Of a stretch of DNA of 64,000 bases, positions 40,296-51,612 are shown in pieces (position 1 is the first letter of the stretch; each line of letters begins with the position of its first letter). The DNA is from Staphylococcus pseudoxylosus (GTDB lineage Bacteria > Bacillota > Bacilli > Staphylococcales > Staphylococcaceae). The notes below the pieces were generated by a model. The model was not told where the DNA came from, did no database searches, and saw only the letters and a program-made list of their open reading frames with translations. The stretch lies in assembly GCF_003697915.1 (NCBI RefSeq), contig NZ_RCVN01000001.1:186001-250000 (forward strand), in the 5' to 3' direction. The translations under genes were made by a program, and so were the position numbers.

Positions 40296-40338
40296 AAAAA
40301 GCAGCAATCTACTAGATTCAAATAGACTGCTGCATAAA
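40296..40338 (-). terminator. Terminator after tyrS
   Basis: GCAGCAATCTA (40301-40311) pairs with TAGACTGCTGC (40323-40333), one mismatch, 11-nt loop; TTTTT follows on the minus strand. From 40129 to 40295 I see no gene or clear structure. Confidence 0.82.
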
Positions 40339-40343
40339 AATGA

Positions 40344-41912
<1,569 letters not shown>

Positions 41913-41918
41913 ATACTA

Positions 41919-41947
41919 ATTATAAGTAACTATAATTTAAAAGTCAA
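41919..41947 (-). promoter_or_regulatory. tyrS promoter
   Basis: TTGACT (41947-41942) and TATAAT (41924-41919) with a 17-nt spacer on the minus strand. Transcription would begin near 41912, just before the T-box stem I. Confidence 0.8.
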
Positions 41948-41959
41948 TATGTTAATTTA

Positions 41960-41968
41960 TGTTATAAT
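41960..41968 (+). promoter_or_regulatory. Extended -10 promoter of the transglycosylase gene
   Basis: TGTTATAAT forms an extended -10 (TG-n-TATAAT); no clear -35, and the place for it overlaps the tyrS -35 box on the other strand. The start codon is 25 nt downstream. Confidence 0.55.
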
Positions 41969-41992
41969 ATTGCATACATAAGGAGGCTGTAT

Positions 41993-42892
41993 ATGACGCA
42001 TCAAACAGTTGAAAATCAGCATCAACCATCATGGTTTGATAAATTTGAAAGCATCTATAAAAAACTGAAACATATTTTCATCGGCTTGTTTGCGATACTA
42101 ACATGTACCTCGGTGATTATATTAGCAATGACTGTTTTTTATTTTCAAAGTATTACAAAAGAAGCAATACATATGTCTGACGACGATTTAAGACTTAAAT
42201 TACTTTACATTGTCGGTAGTCAAGATATAGATTATGACAATAAACATATTTTAACTGAGTATAACGAATCCATGAACACCTTAATTGTTGGACCTAAAAA
42301 TGTTAACAAAAATGTCATCAAAGCATTAACCGCTTCAGAAGATAGTTTGTTTTTCAGACATAATGGCATTTTACCTAAAGCTTTGGTTCGAGCAGTTGGC
42401 CAGGATATTTTTAATACTGAAAGTGCCACTGGTGGCAGTACAATAACACAGCAACTTGTTAAGAATCAATTACTAACAAACGAAAAAACATATAACCGAA
42501 AAGCGAATGAGTTAGTTCTATCAATGCGAGCTGAAAATTTATTGACCAAAGATGAAATTATATTTACGTACTTAAATATCGTACCATTTGGACGTGATTA
42601 TAATGGCTCAAACATATCCGGGATAGCTTCAGCTTCATATAGTTTATTTGGAAAGCCAGCATCAGACTTAAATATTGCTGAATCGGCCTATTTAGTAGGT
42701 TTATTGCAAAGCCCTTATTTTTATACACCCTATGAAGACAATGGCAGTCTAAAATCGGATACAGATATACAAATTGGTCTAGATAGACAACATTATGTAT
42801 TAAAACGAATGTTAGTAGAAGGGAAAATCACAGAATATGATTATAAAAGAGCTGAAAAGTTCAATATTCGCCAACACTTATTATCAAAATAA
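41993..42892 (+). CDS. sgtA: Monofunctional peptidoglycan glycosyltransferase (GT51)
   Basis: Polymerises lipid II into glycan strands at the outer face of the membrane. The 299 residues have a short cytoplasmic tail, one membrane anchor (IFIGLFAILTCTSVIILAMTVFYF, about 30-53 in two blocks) and a GT51 domain with catalytic Glu in TASEDSLFFRHNGI (about 113), GGSTITQQLVKNQLL, RKANELVLSMRAE and EIIFTYLNIVPFG. No transpeptidase domain follows. The position next to tyrS matches staphylococcal SgtA rather than Mgt, but the symbol rests on synteny. AAGGAGG precedes the ATG. Confidence 0.88.
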   Translation: MTHQTVENQHQPSWFDKFESIYKKLKHIFIGLFAILTCTSVIILAMTVFYFQSITKEAIHMSDDDLRLKLLYIVGSQDIDYDNKHILTEYNESMNTLIVGPKNVNKNVIKALTASEDSLFFRHNGILPKALVRAVGQDIFNTESATGGSTITQQLVKNQLLTNEKTYNRKANELVLSMRAENLLTKDEIIFTYLNIVPFGRDYNGSNISGIASASYSLFGKPASDLNIAESAYLVGLLQSPYFYTPYEDNGSLKSDTDIQIGLDRQHYVLKRMLVEGKITEYDYKRAEKFNIRQHLLSK

Positions 42893-42921
42893 ACGCTTTG
42901 ACTTAAATTACTATAGCTAAA

Positions 42922-42987
42922 TTTAAGGGAGTAGGATTGTGAAACCATTCAAGCAACTATGATTTCATTCCTACTCCCTTATGTATT
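42922..42987 (+). terminator. Terminator after the transglycosylase gene
   Basis: AAGGGAGTAGGA (42925-42936) pairs with TCCTACTCCCTT (42969-42980), 12 bp perfect, with a 32-nt loop; the T run is poor (ATGTATTATCATTTT). Confidence 0.65.
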
Positions 42988-43107
42988 ATCATTTTATCAA
43001 TCATAAACCAAATGAAAATATTTTATACTTAATGTAACTATTAAAATTTAGTTATCGCAAATCATTTTCTATAGTCATTATTTATACAGTATCAAGCGTT
43101 AGTAATT

Positions 43108-44781
43108 TTAGAATAATCCAACTGCGTGGCCATCATCAGTCACATCCATATTTAAAGCAGCTGGTTTCTTAGGTAATCCAGGCATAGTCATAATTGCACC
43201 TGTTAGTGCAACAATAAATCCTGCCCCTGTTTTAGCTTCTAATTCACGGATTGTAATTTCAAAGCCCTCAGGTGCACCTAATTGCGTAGCATCATCACTA
43301 AATGAATACTGCGTTTTAGCCATACAAATTGGATAATGATCCCAACCATTATCTTTGAATTGTTGTAATTGTTTTTGTGCTTTACTACTGAATGTCACTT
43401 TTGAACCACCATAAATTTCTTTAACAATCGTTTCGATTTTATCTTCTAAAGGTTGTTCTAAATCATATAAATGTTTAAATGTTTGTGGTTGTTCTATAAC
43501 TTCTAATACCTTATTAGCTAAGTCGATGCCGCCTTGGCCACCTTTTTCCCATACTTCAGTTAAAGCTAGACGAACACCATGATCTTTTGCCCATTGTTGC
43601 ACAAATTCTGTTTCTGCATCTGTATCATGCACAAATGCATTTAATGCTACAACTGGTTCTAATCCATATTTTCTTACATTTTTAACATGACGTTCTAAGT
43701 TAACGATACCAGATTTCAATGCTTCTACATTTTCTTCTTTTAAATTATCTTTTGCTACACCGCCATGCATTTTAATAGCACGGATTGTTGCAACTACAAC
43801 AACTGCTGAAGGTTCAAAACCTGCTTCACGTGCTTTAATATTAATGAATTTTTCTGCACCTAAATCAGATCCAAACCCTGCTTCTGTAACAACGATATCC
43901 GCTAAGTCTCTTGCAGTCTCCGTAGCTAATATAGAGTTACAACCATGAGCAATGTTAGCAAATGGTCCACCATGTACAAGTGCTGGTGTGCCTTCAATAG
44001 TTTGTACAAGATTAGGTTTAATCGCATCTTTTAATATCATAGCTAATGCGCCTTCAACTTTTAAATCTGCCACTGTCACTGGTTTACGTGAACGAGTATA
44101 ACCAATTGTGATATTACTAATTTTTGTTTTCAAATCATTTATATCATTTGCTAAGCAGAGAATTGCCATGATTTCAGAAGCTACAGTAATATTGAAACCA
44201 TCTTCACGAGGTACGCCTTGAGTCGGGCCGCCTAAACCAACAATCACGTTACGTAATGCACGATCATTCATATCTAAAACACGTTTCCACTCGATACGTC
44301 TTTGATCTATTTCTAACTCGTTCCCCTGATGGATATGGTTATCAACAAAAGCTGATAACGCATTATTTGCAGTTGTAATAGCATGAAAGTCCCCATTAAA
44401 ATGCAGATTGATATCTTCCATAGGTAGCACTTGAGCATAACCGCCACCAGTAGCACCACCTTTAATACCAAAAGTTGGCCCTAAAGCTGGTTCACGTAGT
44501 GCAACCATGACATTTTGTCCAAGTTGATTAAATGCATCAGATAAGCCAACTGTAACTGTTGATTTCCCTTCACCTGCTGGCGTTGGACTCATAGCAGTTA
44601 CTAAGACTACTTTGCCCTTGCCATTTTTTTGTTGAACTTGATTAATATCAATCTTTGCTTTGTAATGACCATAAGGCTCTAATGCATCCGCTGGAATACC
44701 AGCTTTCTTTGCAATTTCCCCAATTGGTTTTAATGTAGATTGATTTGCAATATCTAAATCAGATAAATGTGTCAAATTCAT
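43108..44781 (-). CDS. fhs: Formate-tetrahydrofolate ligase
   Basis: ATP-dependent formation of 10-formyl-THF from formate, feeding purine and formyl-Met-tRNA synthesis. The 557 residues show the P-loop-like [14 protein letters not shown] (about 67-80), [40 protein letters not shown] and the C-terminal [17 protein letters not shown]. The start is ambiguous: the ATG at 44781 lies 5 nt after AAGG, but homologues begin at the third codon, here TTG (then [11 protein letters not shown]), with 9 nt spacing. I keep the ATG. Confidence 0.96.
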   Translation of the reverse strand: MNLTHLSDLDIANQSTLKPIGEIAKKAGIPADALEPYGHYKAKIDINQVQQKNGKGKVVLVTAMSPTPAGEGKSTVTVGLSDAFNQLGQNVMVALREPALGPTFGIKGGATGGGYAQVLPMEDINLHFNGDFHAITTANNALSAFVDNHIHQGNELEIDQRRIEWKRVLDMNDRALRNVIVGLGGPTQGVPREDGFNITVASEIMAILCLANDINDLKTKISNITIGYTRSRKPVTVADLKVEGALAMILKDAIKPNLVQTIEGTPALVHGGPFANIAHGCNSILATETARDLADIVVTEAGFGSDLGAEKFINIKAREAGFEPSAVVVVATIRAIKMHGGVAKDNLKEENVEALKSGIVNLERHVKNVRKYGLEPVVALNAFVHDTDAETEFVQQWAKDHGVRLALTEVWEKGGQGGIDLANKVLEVIEQPQTFKHLYDLEQPLEDKIETIVKEIYGGSKVTFSSKAQKQLQQFKDNGWDHYPICMAKTQYSFSDDATQLGAPEGFEITIRELEAKTGAGFIVALTGAIMTMPGLPKKPAALNMDVTDDGHAVGLF

Positions 44782-44977
44782 TCGTCCCTTCTAAAATTAA
44801 TTTTTAAATCAATAATCACTATATATTTATCATATATACTACTGACAAAAATAAATCCTTACATACTTTATATTAACCAACTTAAGTTGCGTTGTCGACT
44901 TTTATAGATAGCGCTTCCACTATCGCAAGTGTAATATTAAAAGTTTAGGTTATATAAACACTATTTTCTTTCTAATT

Positions 44978-45026
44978 GAAAAAACCTTTATATCTCTTAT
45001 ATGTTAAAGAGATATAAAGGTCGTTT
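44978..45026 (-). terminator. Terminator after acsA
   Basis: Perfect 15-bp stem 44984-44998 / 45007-45021 (ACCTTTATATCTCTT) with an 8-nt loop; TTTTTT follows on the minus strand. The rest of the 309-nt gap upstream of fhs holds only AT-rich sequence and a short GATAG/CTATC dyad near 44910; I see no riboswitch. Confidence 0.88.
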
Positions 45027-45090
45027 AGGTTAAGTGCTATATAACTTACTATTCAAGAATAACAAGTTCTATTTTTGAATTAGTTTTTAT

Positions 45091-46800
45091 TTAATCTTCC
45101 ATGGTACTTAAATCACCTTCGGGTAAGTCAAGCTCCCATGCTTTAAGTACACGACGCATAATTTTACCTGAACGTGTTTTTGGTAACTTATCTTTAAACT
45201 CAATTTCTCTTGGTGCAGCGTGTGCAGCTAAGCCTTCTTTAACAAATTTACGAATTTCTTCTTTTAATTCATCTGATTCATCATATTCAGGACGTAATGC
45301 GACGAACGCTTTAATAATTTCTCCTCTGACAGGATCAGGTTTACCAATGACGCCCGCTTCAGCTACTGCTTCATGTTCTACTAATTTGGACTCTACTTCA
45401 AATGGACCTACGCGTTCTCCAGCTGTCATAATTACATCATCTACACGTCCTTGGAACCAAAAATATCCATCTTCGTCTTTATAAGCTGAATCACCAGATA
45501 CATACCAATCACCAATGAAATAAGAATCGTATTTTTCTGGGTTCTTCCAAATGGAAACCATCATAGATGGCCATCCTTTTTTAATTGCAAGATTTCCCAT
45601 TCTATTTGGTGGTAATTCATTTCCTTGGTCATCAATAATTGTTGCTTCTACACCAGGTAGTGGTTTACCCATAGATCCTAACTTAACGTCCATAGAAGGA
45701 TAATTCACTATCATATGGCCACCAGTTTCAGTCATCCACCATGTATCTAGTACACGTTTACCAAAGACATCTTTAGCCCATTTGATGACTTCAGGATTTA
45801 ATGGTTCACCAACAGATAAGATGCTTTTAACTGATGATAAATCAAATTTTTCAATTATATCATCACCCGCACTCATCAACATTCTTAATGCTGTAGGTGC
45901 TGTATACCATATAGTAACTTTAAATTCTTCAATCATTCCATACCAAGCTTCTGGTGAAAATCTACCACCAGCAATACAGTTTGTAACACCATTTAACCAA
46001 GGACTAAATATCCCATACGATGTACCAGTTACCCAACCTGGATCGGCAGTACACCAATATACATCATCTTCTTTAAAATCTAATACGTATTTTCCAGAGA
46101 TATAATGTAATAACATAGCTCTTTGTGCATGTAATACACCTTTTGGTTGTCCTGTAGAACCTGAAGTGTAATGTAAGATTAAACCATCATCTAAAGATAA
46201 CCATTCAGTCTCAAATTGATCACTTGCTTGCTCAAATTCAGTATTAAAATCAACGTAAGCGTCATCTACTTCATCATCTACCACTACAATAGTTTCTAAA
46301 TGTGGTAATTTATCTTTTGGTATTCTCGGTAGTAACGCATTCGTAGTAATTATAACTTTAGCTTCACTATTCTCTAATCTATCGCCAACTGCTTTTTCCA
46401 TAAACGCTTCAAATAATGGACCGACAATAGCACCAATTTTTAACGTTCCAAAAAGAGCAAAATAGAGTTCCGGTGTTCTCGGCATAAATACAAAAACTCG
46501 ATCCCCTTTTTCAACATTAGCTTTATTTTTAAGCACATTTGCAGCTTTATTAGCATTTGCTTTCATTTCGTTAAAAGTATAACTTTCTTTACGTTGATCA
46601 TCTTTATAATGTAAGGCAATTTTTTCCCCTTTACCTTCATCAACATGACGATCAATACATTCATGTGCCATATTCACATTTCCTGTGTCATACCATGAAA
46701 ATGACTTTTCTACCTCTTTCCAATCAAATTGATTATATTCTGTTTCATAGTTTTGAAGGTTAAAATCTCCACTTTCCCCTTTATATACTTCTACTTTCAT
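45091..46800 (-). CDS. acsA: Acetyl-CoA synthetase
   Basis: Activates acetate to acetyl-CoA through acetyl-AMP for growth on acetate after overflow. The 569 residues carry the adenylate-forming motifs: HYTSGSTGQPKGVLH (about 212-226), WWMTETGGH, SGDSAYKDEDGYFWFQGRVDDVI and the C-terminal lysine motif PKTRSGKIMRR (Lys about 546), the lysine that AcuA acetylates in related systems. Start ATG at 46800 follows AGGGGG; the frame extends 31 codons further upstream through the promoter and is rejected. It is divergent from acuA-acuC, with a shared cre. Confidence 0.96.
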   Translation of the reverse strand: MKVEVYKGESGDFNLQNYETEYNQFDWKEVEKSFSWYDTGNVNMAHECIDRHVDEGKGEKIALHYKDDQRKESYTFNEMKANANKAANVLKNKANVEKGDRVFVFMPRTPELYFALFGTLKIGAIVGPLFEAFMEKAVGDRLENSEAKVIITTNALLPRIPKDKLPHLETIVVVDDEVDDAYVDFNTEFEQASDQFETEWLSLDDGLILHYTSGSTGQPKGVLHAQRAMLLHYISGKYVLDFKEDDVYWCTADPGWVTGTSYGIFSPWLNGVTNCIAGGRFSPEAWYGMIEEFKVTIWYTAPTALRMLMSAGDDIIEKFDLSSVKSILSVGEPLNPEVIKWAKDVFGKRVLDTWWMTETGGHMIVNYPSMDVKLGSMGKPLPGVEATIIDDQGNELPPNRMGNLAIKKGWPSMMVSIWKNPEKYDSYFIGDWYVSGDSAYKDEDGYFWFQGRVDDVIMTAGERVGPFEVESKLVEHEAVAEAGVIGKPDPVRGEIIKAFVALRPEYDESDELKEEIRKFVKEGLAAHAAPREIEFKDKLPKTRSGKIMRRVLKAWELDLPEGDLSTMED

Positions 46801-46840
46801 TTTAAATCCCCCTCTGAATGAAATCGTCTCTTCAAAAATT

Positions 46841-46869
46841 ATTATAACTAACATTTTCAAAATTTTCAA
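46841..46869 (-). promoter_or_regulatory. acsA promoter
   Basis: TTGAAA (46869-46864) and TATAAT (46846-46841) with a 17-nt spacer on the minus strand; transcription would begin near 46834. The divergent acuA has a TATAAT at 46922-46927 without a clear -35. Confidence 0.75.
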
Positions 46870-46878
46870 AATAATAAG

Positions 46879-46892
46879 TGTAAGCGAATTCA
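46879..46892. promoter_or_regulatory. cre site between acsA and acuA
   Basis: TGTAAGCGAATTCA has one mismatch to the CcpA consensus TGWNANCGNTNWCA. It lies about 50 nt upstream of the inferred start points of both acsA and acuA, so it could act on both. In B. subtilis acsA and acuABC are under CcpA control. Confidence 0.65.
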
Positions 46893-46980
46893 TTTACATG
46901 TTATTTTATTCAATTATCACTTATAATATAAATAATAAGATTGATTACAGAATACCCATGTGGTAGTTTGGAGTGAAAAA

Positions 46981-47613
46981 ATGAAACATATTAAAACGTA
47001 TCAATCCCAAACATATCAGTTAGACGAAGGACAGTTTGTCATTGAAGGCCCTATTCCATGTAGTAAACTTGAAACAATGACATTTGATGAAGGTTTATCT
47101 GCCTTTCGCCCACCGAAAGATCAATTTGAAGCAGTTAAAGAAATCAGTGAATTAGAAGAAGGTAGAATATTTATATTACGTAAAGAACAACACATTGTTG
47201 GGTATGTGACTTTTCATTATCCTGATCCTTTAGAAAGATGGTCGAGCGGTGATTTAGAATACTTAATAGAATTAGGCGCAATTGAAATCAGTTTACCTTA
47301 TAGGCATTTACATTTAGGAAGTGAATTGATTAAAGTTAGTCTCGCTGCAGATGAATATGAAGACTACATTGTATTAACGACAGAATATTATTGGCACTGG
47401 GATTTAAAAAATTCTGGCCTCGATGTATATGAATATAAAAAATTAATGCAAAAACTTATGGGATATGGGGGCCTTGAGATTTTTGCAACAGACGATCCAG
47501 AAATTACGAGTCATCCAGCAAATTGTTTGATGGCTAGAATCGGTTCAAGAATTTCTATTGACCAATTACAAGCATTTGATGATATTAGATTCATGAATCG
47601 ATTTTTCTTTTAA
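46981..47613 (+). CDS. acuA: Protein acetyltransferase AcuA (GNAT)
   Basis: Acetylates and thereby inactivates AcsA at its catalytic lysine. The 210 residues form a GNAT fold with IFILRKEQHIVGYVTFHYPD and the acetyl-CoA-binding segment LPYRHLHLGSELIKVS (about 108-123). Start ATG at 46981, 7 nt after GGAG; the seven-codon upstream extension has no ribosome site. acuC follows after 13 nt. Note that acuB, present between acuA and acuC in B. subtilis, is missing here. Confidence 0.93.
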   Translation: MKHIKTYQSQTYQLDEGQFVIEGPIPCSKLETMTFDEGLSAFRPPKDQFEAVKEISELEEGRIFILRKEQHIVGYVTFHYPDPLERWSSGDLEYLIELGAIEISLPYRHLHLGSELIKVSLAADEYEDYIVLTTEYYWHWDLKNSGLDVYEYKKLMQKLMGYGGLEIFATDDPEITSHPANCLMARIGSRISIDQLQAFDDIRFMNRFFF

Positions 47614-47626
47614 AGGGGAGAAAAAT

Positions 47627-48784
47627 ATGAGTAATATGCAACAAGCAACAGGTTATGTTTACGCTAATGAACTTTTACAATATCGTTTTAGTAATAAACA
47701 TCCATTTAACCAAATGAGATTAAAATTAACGACAGAACTACTTATGGAACTAGGACAATTAAAGCAACATCACATTATATCACCCAGAATTGCAACAGAT
47801 GATGAATTATCGCTAATACACGCCTATGATTATATACAAGCAATAAGGCATGCTTCTCATGGTATTTTAAATGAAAATGAAGCTAAAAAGTATGGCTTAG
47901 ATGGAGAGGATACACTTCAATTTAAAATGATGCATAAACATAGTGCGCGCATCGTTGGTGGTGCGTTAAACTTAGCAGATCAAATTATGAGTGGTACCTT
48001 AACAAACGGTTGTCATTTAGGTGGTGGTTTACATCATAGTCTTCCTGGCCGCGCAAATGGCTTTTGTATTTATAACGATGTTGCCATTACAATTGCATAT
48101 TTAATGAAAAAATATAATCAACGGGTTCTTTGTATCGATACGGATGCTCATCATGGGGATGGTACTCAATGGAGTTTCTACACTAATGACCAATCATTAA
48201 TCTATTCCATACATGAAACAGGAAAGTTTTTATTTCCAGGTTCAGGTCATTATACAGAGCGTGGCGCCGAAAAAGGATTTGGCTATACGGTGAATATACC
48301 GTTAGAGCCTTATACTGAAGATCAGTCCTTTTTAGATGTTTTTAAACAAACCATTGAACCCGTCGTAGCATCATTCAAACCAGATATTATTGTAAGTGTA
48401 CATGGTGTGGATGTACATTACCTTGACCCACTCACACATATGAGTTGCACATTAAATACACTTTATGAAATACCATACATTATCAAATCACTAGCTGATA
48501 CATATACACAAGGTAAGGTTATTATGTTTGGTGGCGGTGGCTATAATATATGGAAAGTTGTGCCACGTGCATGGTCTCATGTATTTTTAGCATTGATAGG
48601 AGAACAACCTCCAACAGGTAGCCTTCCAGAACGATGGCTTAGCAAATGGCAACCTTATGCTACTTGTGCGCTACCTACCAATTGGAATGATGATAAAGAA
48701 AATTATATAGAAATACCTCGAAGAAAAGAAATAAGTGAGATTAATATGAAACAGGCTCAAAAAATATTGAGTTGGTTCGAATAA
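47627..48784 (+). CDS. acuC: Protein deacetylase AcuC (class I HDAC family)
   Basis: Removes the acetyl group from AcsA and reactivates it. The 385 residues have the histone-deacetylase fold with the active-site pair in LGGGLHHSLPGRANGFCIYND (His-His at about 141-142), the zinc ligands in CIDTDAHHGDGTQW (about 178) and the later Asp in VDVHYLDPL, plus the catalytic GGGGYN. GGGGAG precedes the ATG. It ends the acuA-acuC transcript; I see no strong terminator after it. Confidence 0.94.
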   Translation: MSNMQQATGYVYANELLQYRFSNKHPFNQMRLKLTTELLMELGQLKQHHIISPRIATDDELSLIHAYDYIQAIRHASHGILNENEAKKYGLDGEDTLQFKMMHKHSARIVGGALNLADQIMSGTLTNGCHLGGGLHHSLPGRANGFCIYNDVAITIAYLMKKYNQRVLCIDTDAHHGDGTQWSFYTNDQSLIYSIHETGKFLFPGSGHYTERGAEKGFGYTVNIPLEPYTEDQSFLDVFKQTIEPVVASFKPDIIVSVHGVDVHYLDPLTHMSCTLNTLYEIPYIIKSLADTYTQGKVIMFGGGGYNIWKVVPRAWSHVFLALIGEQPPTGSLPERWLSKWQPYATCALPTNWNDDKENYIEIPRRKEISEINMKQAQKILSWFE

Positions 48785-48949
48785 GGTTACAATAACCAAA
48801 TTGAAACGTAAAGATTTCAGGGCATAAAATATTGTTGCCGTTTTATAGCACACCTATTGCTCGGATTAATTGTATGTGTAAAGCTATAGAAGCTCGAAAC
48901 ATGCTATATCCTAGCAAGTAAGTACAACCGAATCACAAGATTTCAAATA

Positions 48950-48987
48950 AAAAAAGAGCTAACCAATTATGGCTTAGCTCTCTTATT
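48950..48987 (-). terminator. Terminator after ccpA
   Basis: AGAGCTAA (48955-48962) pairs with TTAGCTCT (48974-48981), extended by CC/GG; TTTTTTT follows on the minus strand. The gap 48785-48949 shows nothing else that I can support. Confidence 0.82.
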
Positions 48988-49043
48988 TTGAAGAGGGAAA
49001 TGAATGTCCTCACTTCTATTTTGATTTAAAATAAACATATAAG

Positions 49044-50033
49044 TTATTTTGTAGTGCCTCTATATTCAATTCTGTGAGGTAAAATGACATTAGGCTCATC
49101 AATATCTTCTTCATTCATATATTTAGTAAGTAATCTCATGCCAACTGCACCTATGTCATACAACGGCTGAATAACACTAGAAAGCTGTGGTCTAACCATT
49201 TCAACAAGTCTTGTATTATTAAAGCTAACAATTTGTAAATCAGCCGGAACATTTACGCCAGCGTCTTGAGCAGCATGCACCAATCCGATAGCTTGTTCAT
49301 CACTGATTGATAAGATTGCATCCGGCTTTGCAGTCGCTAATGATTCAAACGCACGTAACCCATCTTTATAGGTTTCATTTCCATTAAAGATTAATTGCTC
49401 GTCTAATTCTAATTTATGTTGAACTAATACATCTTTTAAGCCTACTAAAACATCTTCTTGTGCTTTCTTAGAATAATCTCCACTTACAAAGGCAAATGAT
49501 TTAGCGCCTTTTTCGATTAAGTGCTCTGTTATTTCTTTAGCAGCAGCTTCAAAATCGATATTAACTGATGAGATGCCTTCGTCTTTACCATTCGTACCAG
49601 AAACAACTACTGGTACTGAGGATTTATTAATTAAATCTTTTATTTCTTCAGAGATTGTACCTCCTAAGAAAATAATACCATCCACCTGTTTACTTAACAG
49701 ATTATTAAAAATTTCTTTTTCCTTACTTGGGTCATTATCAGAATTTGAAATAATAGAATGATATTTATACATTGTTGCGATATCTTCTAAACCACGTGCT
49801 AATTGTGAATAATACACATTTGAGATATCTGGAATAATAACGCCAACTGTTGTTGTACGTTTACTTGCTAATCCTCTTGCTACTGCATTTGGACGATAGT
49901 TTAACTTCTTAATAACTTCGTTTACTTTGTCACGTGTTTCAGGCTTAACATTTTGGTTGCCATTAACTACACGAGAAACGGTTGCCATAGAAACTCTAGC
50001 TTCTCTAGCTACATCATATATTGTAACAGTCAT
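49044..50033 (-). CDS. ccpA: Catabolite control protein A
   Basis: LacI-family master regulator of carbon catabolite control; binds cre sites with HPr-Ser-P. The 329 residues start [25 protein letters not shown], a textbook LacI helix-turn-helix with hinge helix ([11 protein letters not shown], about 48-58), followed by the periplasmic-binding-protein-like effector domain ([22 protein letters not shown]). The ATG at 50033 has AAGGAGG 7 nt upstream; the longer frame runs through the promoter. Its own promoter carries a cre. Several cre sites elsewhere in this window are likely targets. Confidence 0.97.
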   Translation of the reverse strand: MTVTIYDVAREARVSMATVSRVVNGNQNVKPETRDKVNEVIKKLNYRPNAVARGLASKRTTTVGVIIPDISNVYYSQLARGLEDIATMYKYHSIISNSDNDPSKEKEIFNNLLSKQVDGIIFLGGTISEEIKDLINKSSVPVVVSGTNGKDEGISSVNIDFEAAAKEITEHLIEKGAKSFAFVSGDYSKKAQEDVLVGLKDVLVQHKLELDEQLIFNGNETYKDGLRAFESLATAKPDAILSISDEQAIGLVHAAQDAGVNVPADLQIVSFNNTRLVEMVRPQLSSVIQPLYDIGAVGMRLLTKYMNEEDIDEPNVILPHRIEYRGTTK

Positions 50034-50044
50034 ATTTTCCTCCT

Positions 50045-50058
50045 TGAAAGCGATTTCT
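50045..50058 (-). promoter_or_regulatory. cre site at the ccpA start
   Basis: TGAAAGCGATTTCT has one mismatch (last base) to TGWNANCGNTNWCA. It spans the inferred transcription start of ccpA, which suggests negative autoregulation. Confidence 0.6.
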
Positions 50059-50063
50059 TTATT

Positions 50064-50092
50064 ATTATAATCTGTTTTCATAACATTTTCAA
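50064..50092 (-). promoter_or_regulatory. ccpA promoter
   Basis: TTGAAA (50092-50087) and TATAAT (50069-50064) with a 17-nt spacer on the minus strand. Confidence 0.75.
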
Positions 50093-50332
50093 AGTTTACC
50101 ACATTTTTAGAAAATGTAAAATCATTTTGTTTTGATTGTTATAATGTTTTTCATTCCATAGTATTAAAAATCCTGCTTATATTATATCTTTTTAATTCCT
50201 ACTATAATCTAACTTGATAGAATTAAAGATGTAAAAATGCTACACAAATTTATATATAAAATAATATTGAATGTAATACTTGAAAATAAATGATGTAATG
50301 TACACAGATAATCTCATATTATTGCTAAAATG

Positions 50333-50492
50333 CAAAAAGAGCGAGACAGACATCTAGTTCATTTAAAAAGAATACGTCGTCTCACCTTCGGAAGAAATAC
50401 AAAAGGTTGATCAGAGCTGAAAATTGAATAAACGCCTCACTATCTCAATATCATGATTAAGGCTGAGACAATTAAATTTGTCCCAGCCTTAT
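50333..50492. repeat. Intergenic hairpin-rich repeat-like segment between ccpA and aroF
   Basis: AAGGCTGAGACA (50459-50470) pairs with TGTCCCAGCCTT (50479-50490), with GAGACA/GTCGTCTCACC-type complementary pieces 100 nt upstream. Such GAGAC/GTCCCAGCC hairpins resemble the small dispersed repeats found between staphylococcal genes. The hairpin may also end aroF transcripts, though its T run is weak. The remainder of 50103-50520 is AT-rich with no gene. Confidence 0.5.
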
Positions 50493-50520
50493 AGCAATGT
50501 TGCCTCAAACTTTGCAACTA

Positions 50521-51612
50521 TTATTTAAGTTTTTTACTGTTATACATATCTGCAAGTGGTTTAATTTCATTGTAGAATTTATCAAATTCATTGAAGTCCA
50601 TTTGTTGTCCGCTATCACTTAATGCAACAGATGGATCAGGATGTACTTCAGCCATAATGCCGTCAGCACCAACTGCTAAACCAGCTTTTGCCGTTGGAAT
50701 CATGATATCTTTGCGTCCAGTACTGTGCGTAACATCAACCATTACCGGTAAGTGCGTACCTTGTTTTAAGATTGGTACAGCAGAAATATCTAAAGTATTT
50801 CTTGTTGCTTTTTCATATGTGCGGATACCACGTTCACATAAGATAATATTTTCATTACCTTGTGAAGCAATGTATTCAGCTGCATATATAAATTCTTCAA
50901 TTGTTGCTGATAAGCCACGTTTTAATAATACAGGTTTATTTGAACGTCCTGCTTCTTTAAGTAATTCAAAGTTTTGCATGTTACGTGCACCAATTTGGAA
51001 TACATCTAAGTATTCATCAGCTACTTCAAAGTCTGCTGGGTTAACTATTTCACTTACGACGTTTAAGCCGTATTTATCTTTAGTATTTTTAAGTATTTTT
51101 AGACCTTCAACACCTAATCCTTGGAAGTCGTATGGAGAAGTACGTGGTTTAAATGCCCCACCTCTAATGAATTTTTCTCCTCGAGCTTGTAAATTAGCTG
51201 CAACGGCATCAACTTGCTCTTGGGATTCTACTGAACATGGTCCAAATACAAATGATTTGTTGCCATCTCCAATAATACCTCCATTATCAAATTGAACAAT
51301 AGTATCTTCTGGTTTTAATTTTCTAGATACATATAAGTGTTTTTCATTTTCAGATTTTTGTAAATCAGTAGAGGCTTTAAAAATTTCTTTAAATAATTGT
51401 TTGATTACATTGTCATTGAATGGTCCTTCGTTCTTATCTAATAATTGATTAATCATTTCTTTTTCACGTTGAGGATCATATACAAGCGTGCCCTGTTTAC
51501 GTTTTTCCTCGCCTATTTTTTGTGCTATTTTACCTCTTTTAGATAATAGCCCTAAAATCTCTTCATTAATCTCAACTATCTCGTCTCTGTATTCTTTTAA
51601 TTTGTCTGTCAT
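50521..51612 (-). CDS. aroF: DAHP synthase / chorismate mutase fusion
   Basis: First enzyme of the shikimate pathway, joining PEP and erythrose 4-phosphate. The 363 residues contain an N-terminal AroQ-type chorismate mutase domain (about 1-85; [28 protein letters not shown]), which usually serves feedback sensing by prephenate/chorismate, and a type I-beta DAHP synthase barrel ([51 protein letters not shown]). The same gene is called aroA in B. subtilis. AGAGGTG precedes the ATG. It has its own upstream region, after a terminator for ytxH. Confidence 0.93.
   Translation of the reverse strand: MTDKLKEYRDEIVEINEEILGLLSKRGKIAQKIGEEKRKQGTLVYDPQREKEMINQLLDKNEGPFNDNVIKQLFKEIFKASTDLQKSENEKHLYVSRKLKPEDTIVQFDNGGIIGDGNKSFVFGPCSVESQEQVDAVAANLQARGEKFIRGGAFKPRTSPYDFQGLGVEGLKILKNTKDKYGLNVVSEIVNPADFEVADEYLDVFQIGARNMQNFELLKEAGRSNKPVLLKRGLSATIEEFIYAAEYIASQGNENIILCERGIRTYEKATRNTLDISAVPILKQGTHLPVMVDVTHSTGRKDIMIPTAKAGLAVGADGIMAEVHPDPSVALSDSGQQMDFNEFDKFYNEIKPLADMYNSKKLK

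Noticed and set aside
44782..45090. Possible ZTP-type riboswitch upstream of fhs
   Set aside because: Looked for because fhs genes elsewhere carry one; I see none of the conserved G+C-rich core, only AT-rich sequence and the acsA terminator.
45101..46105. Two plus-strand open frames (127 and 107 codons)
   Set aside because: Antisense to the strongly supported acsA, with no domain or ribosome site.
50591..51295. 234-codon plus-strand open frame
   Set aside because: Lies wholly antisense to aroF, lacks a ribosome site and reads as a shadow with serine/proline/threonine-rich composition.
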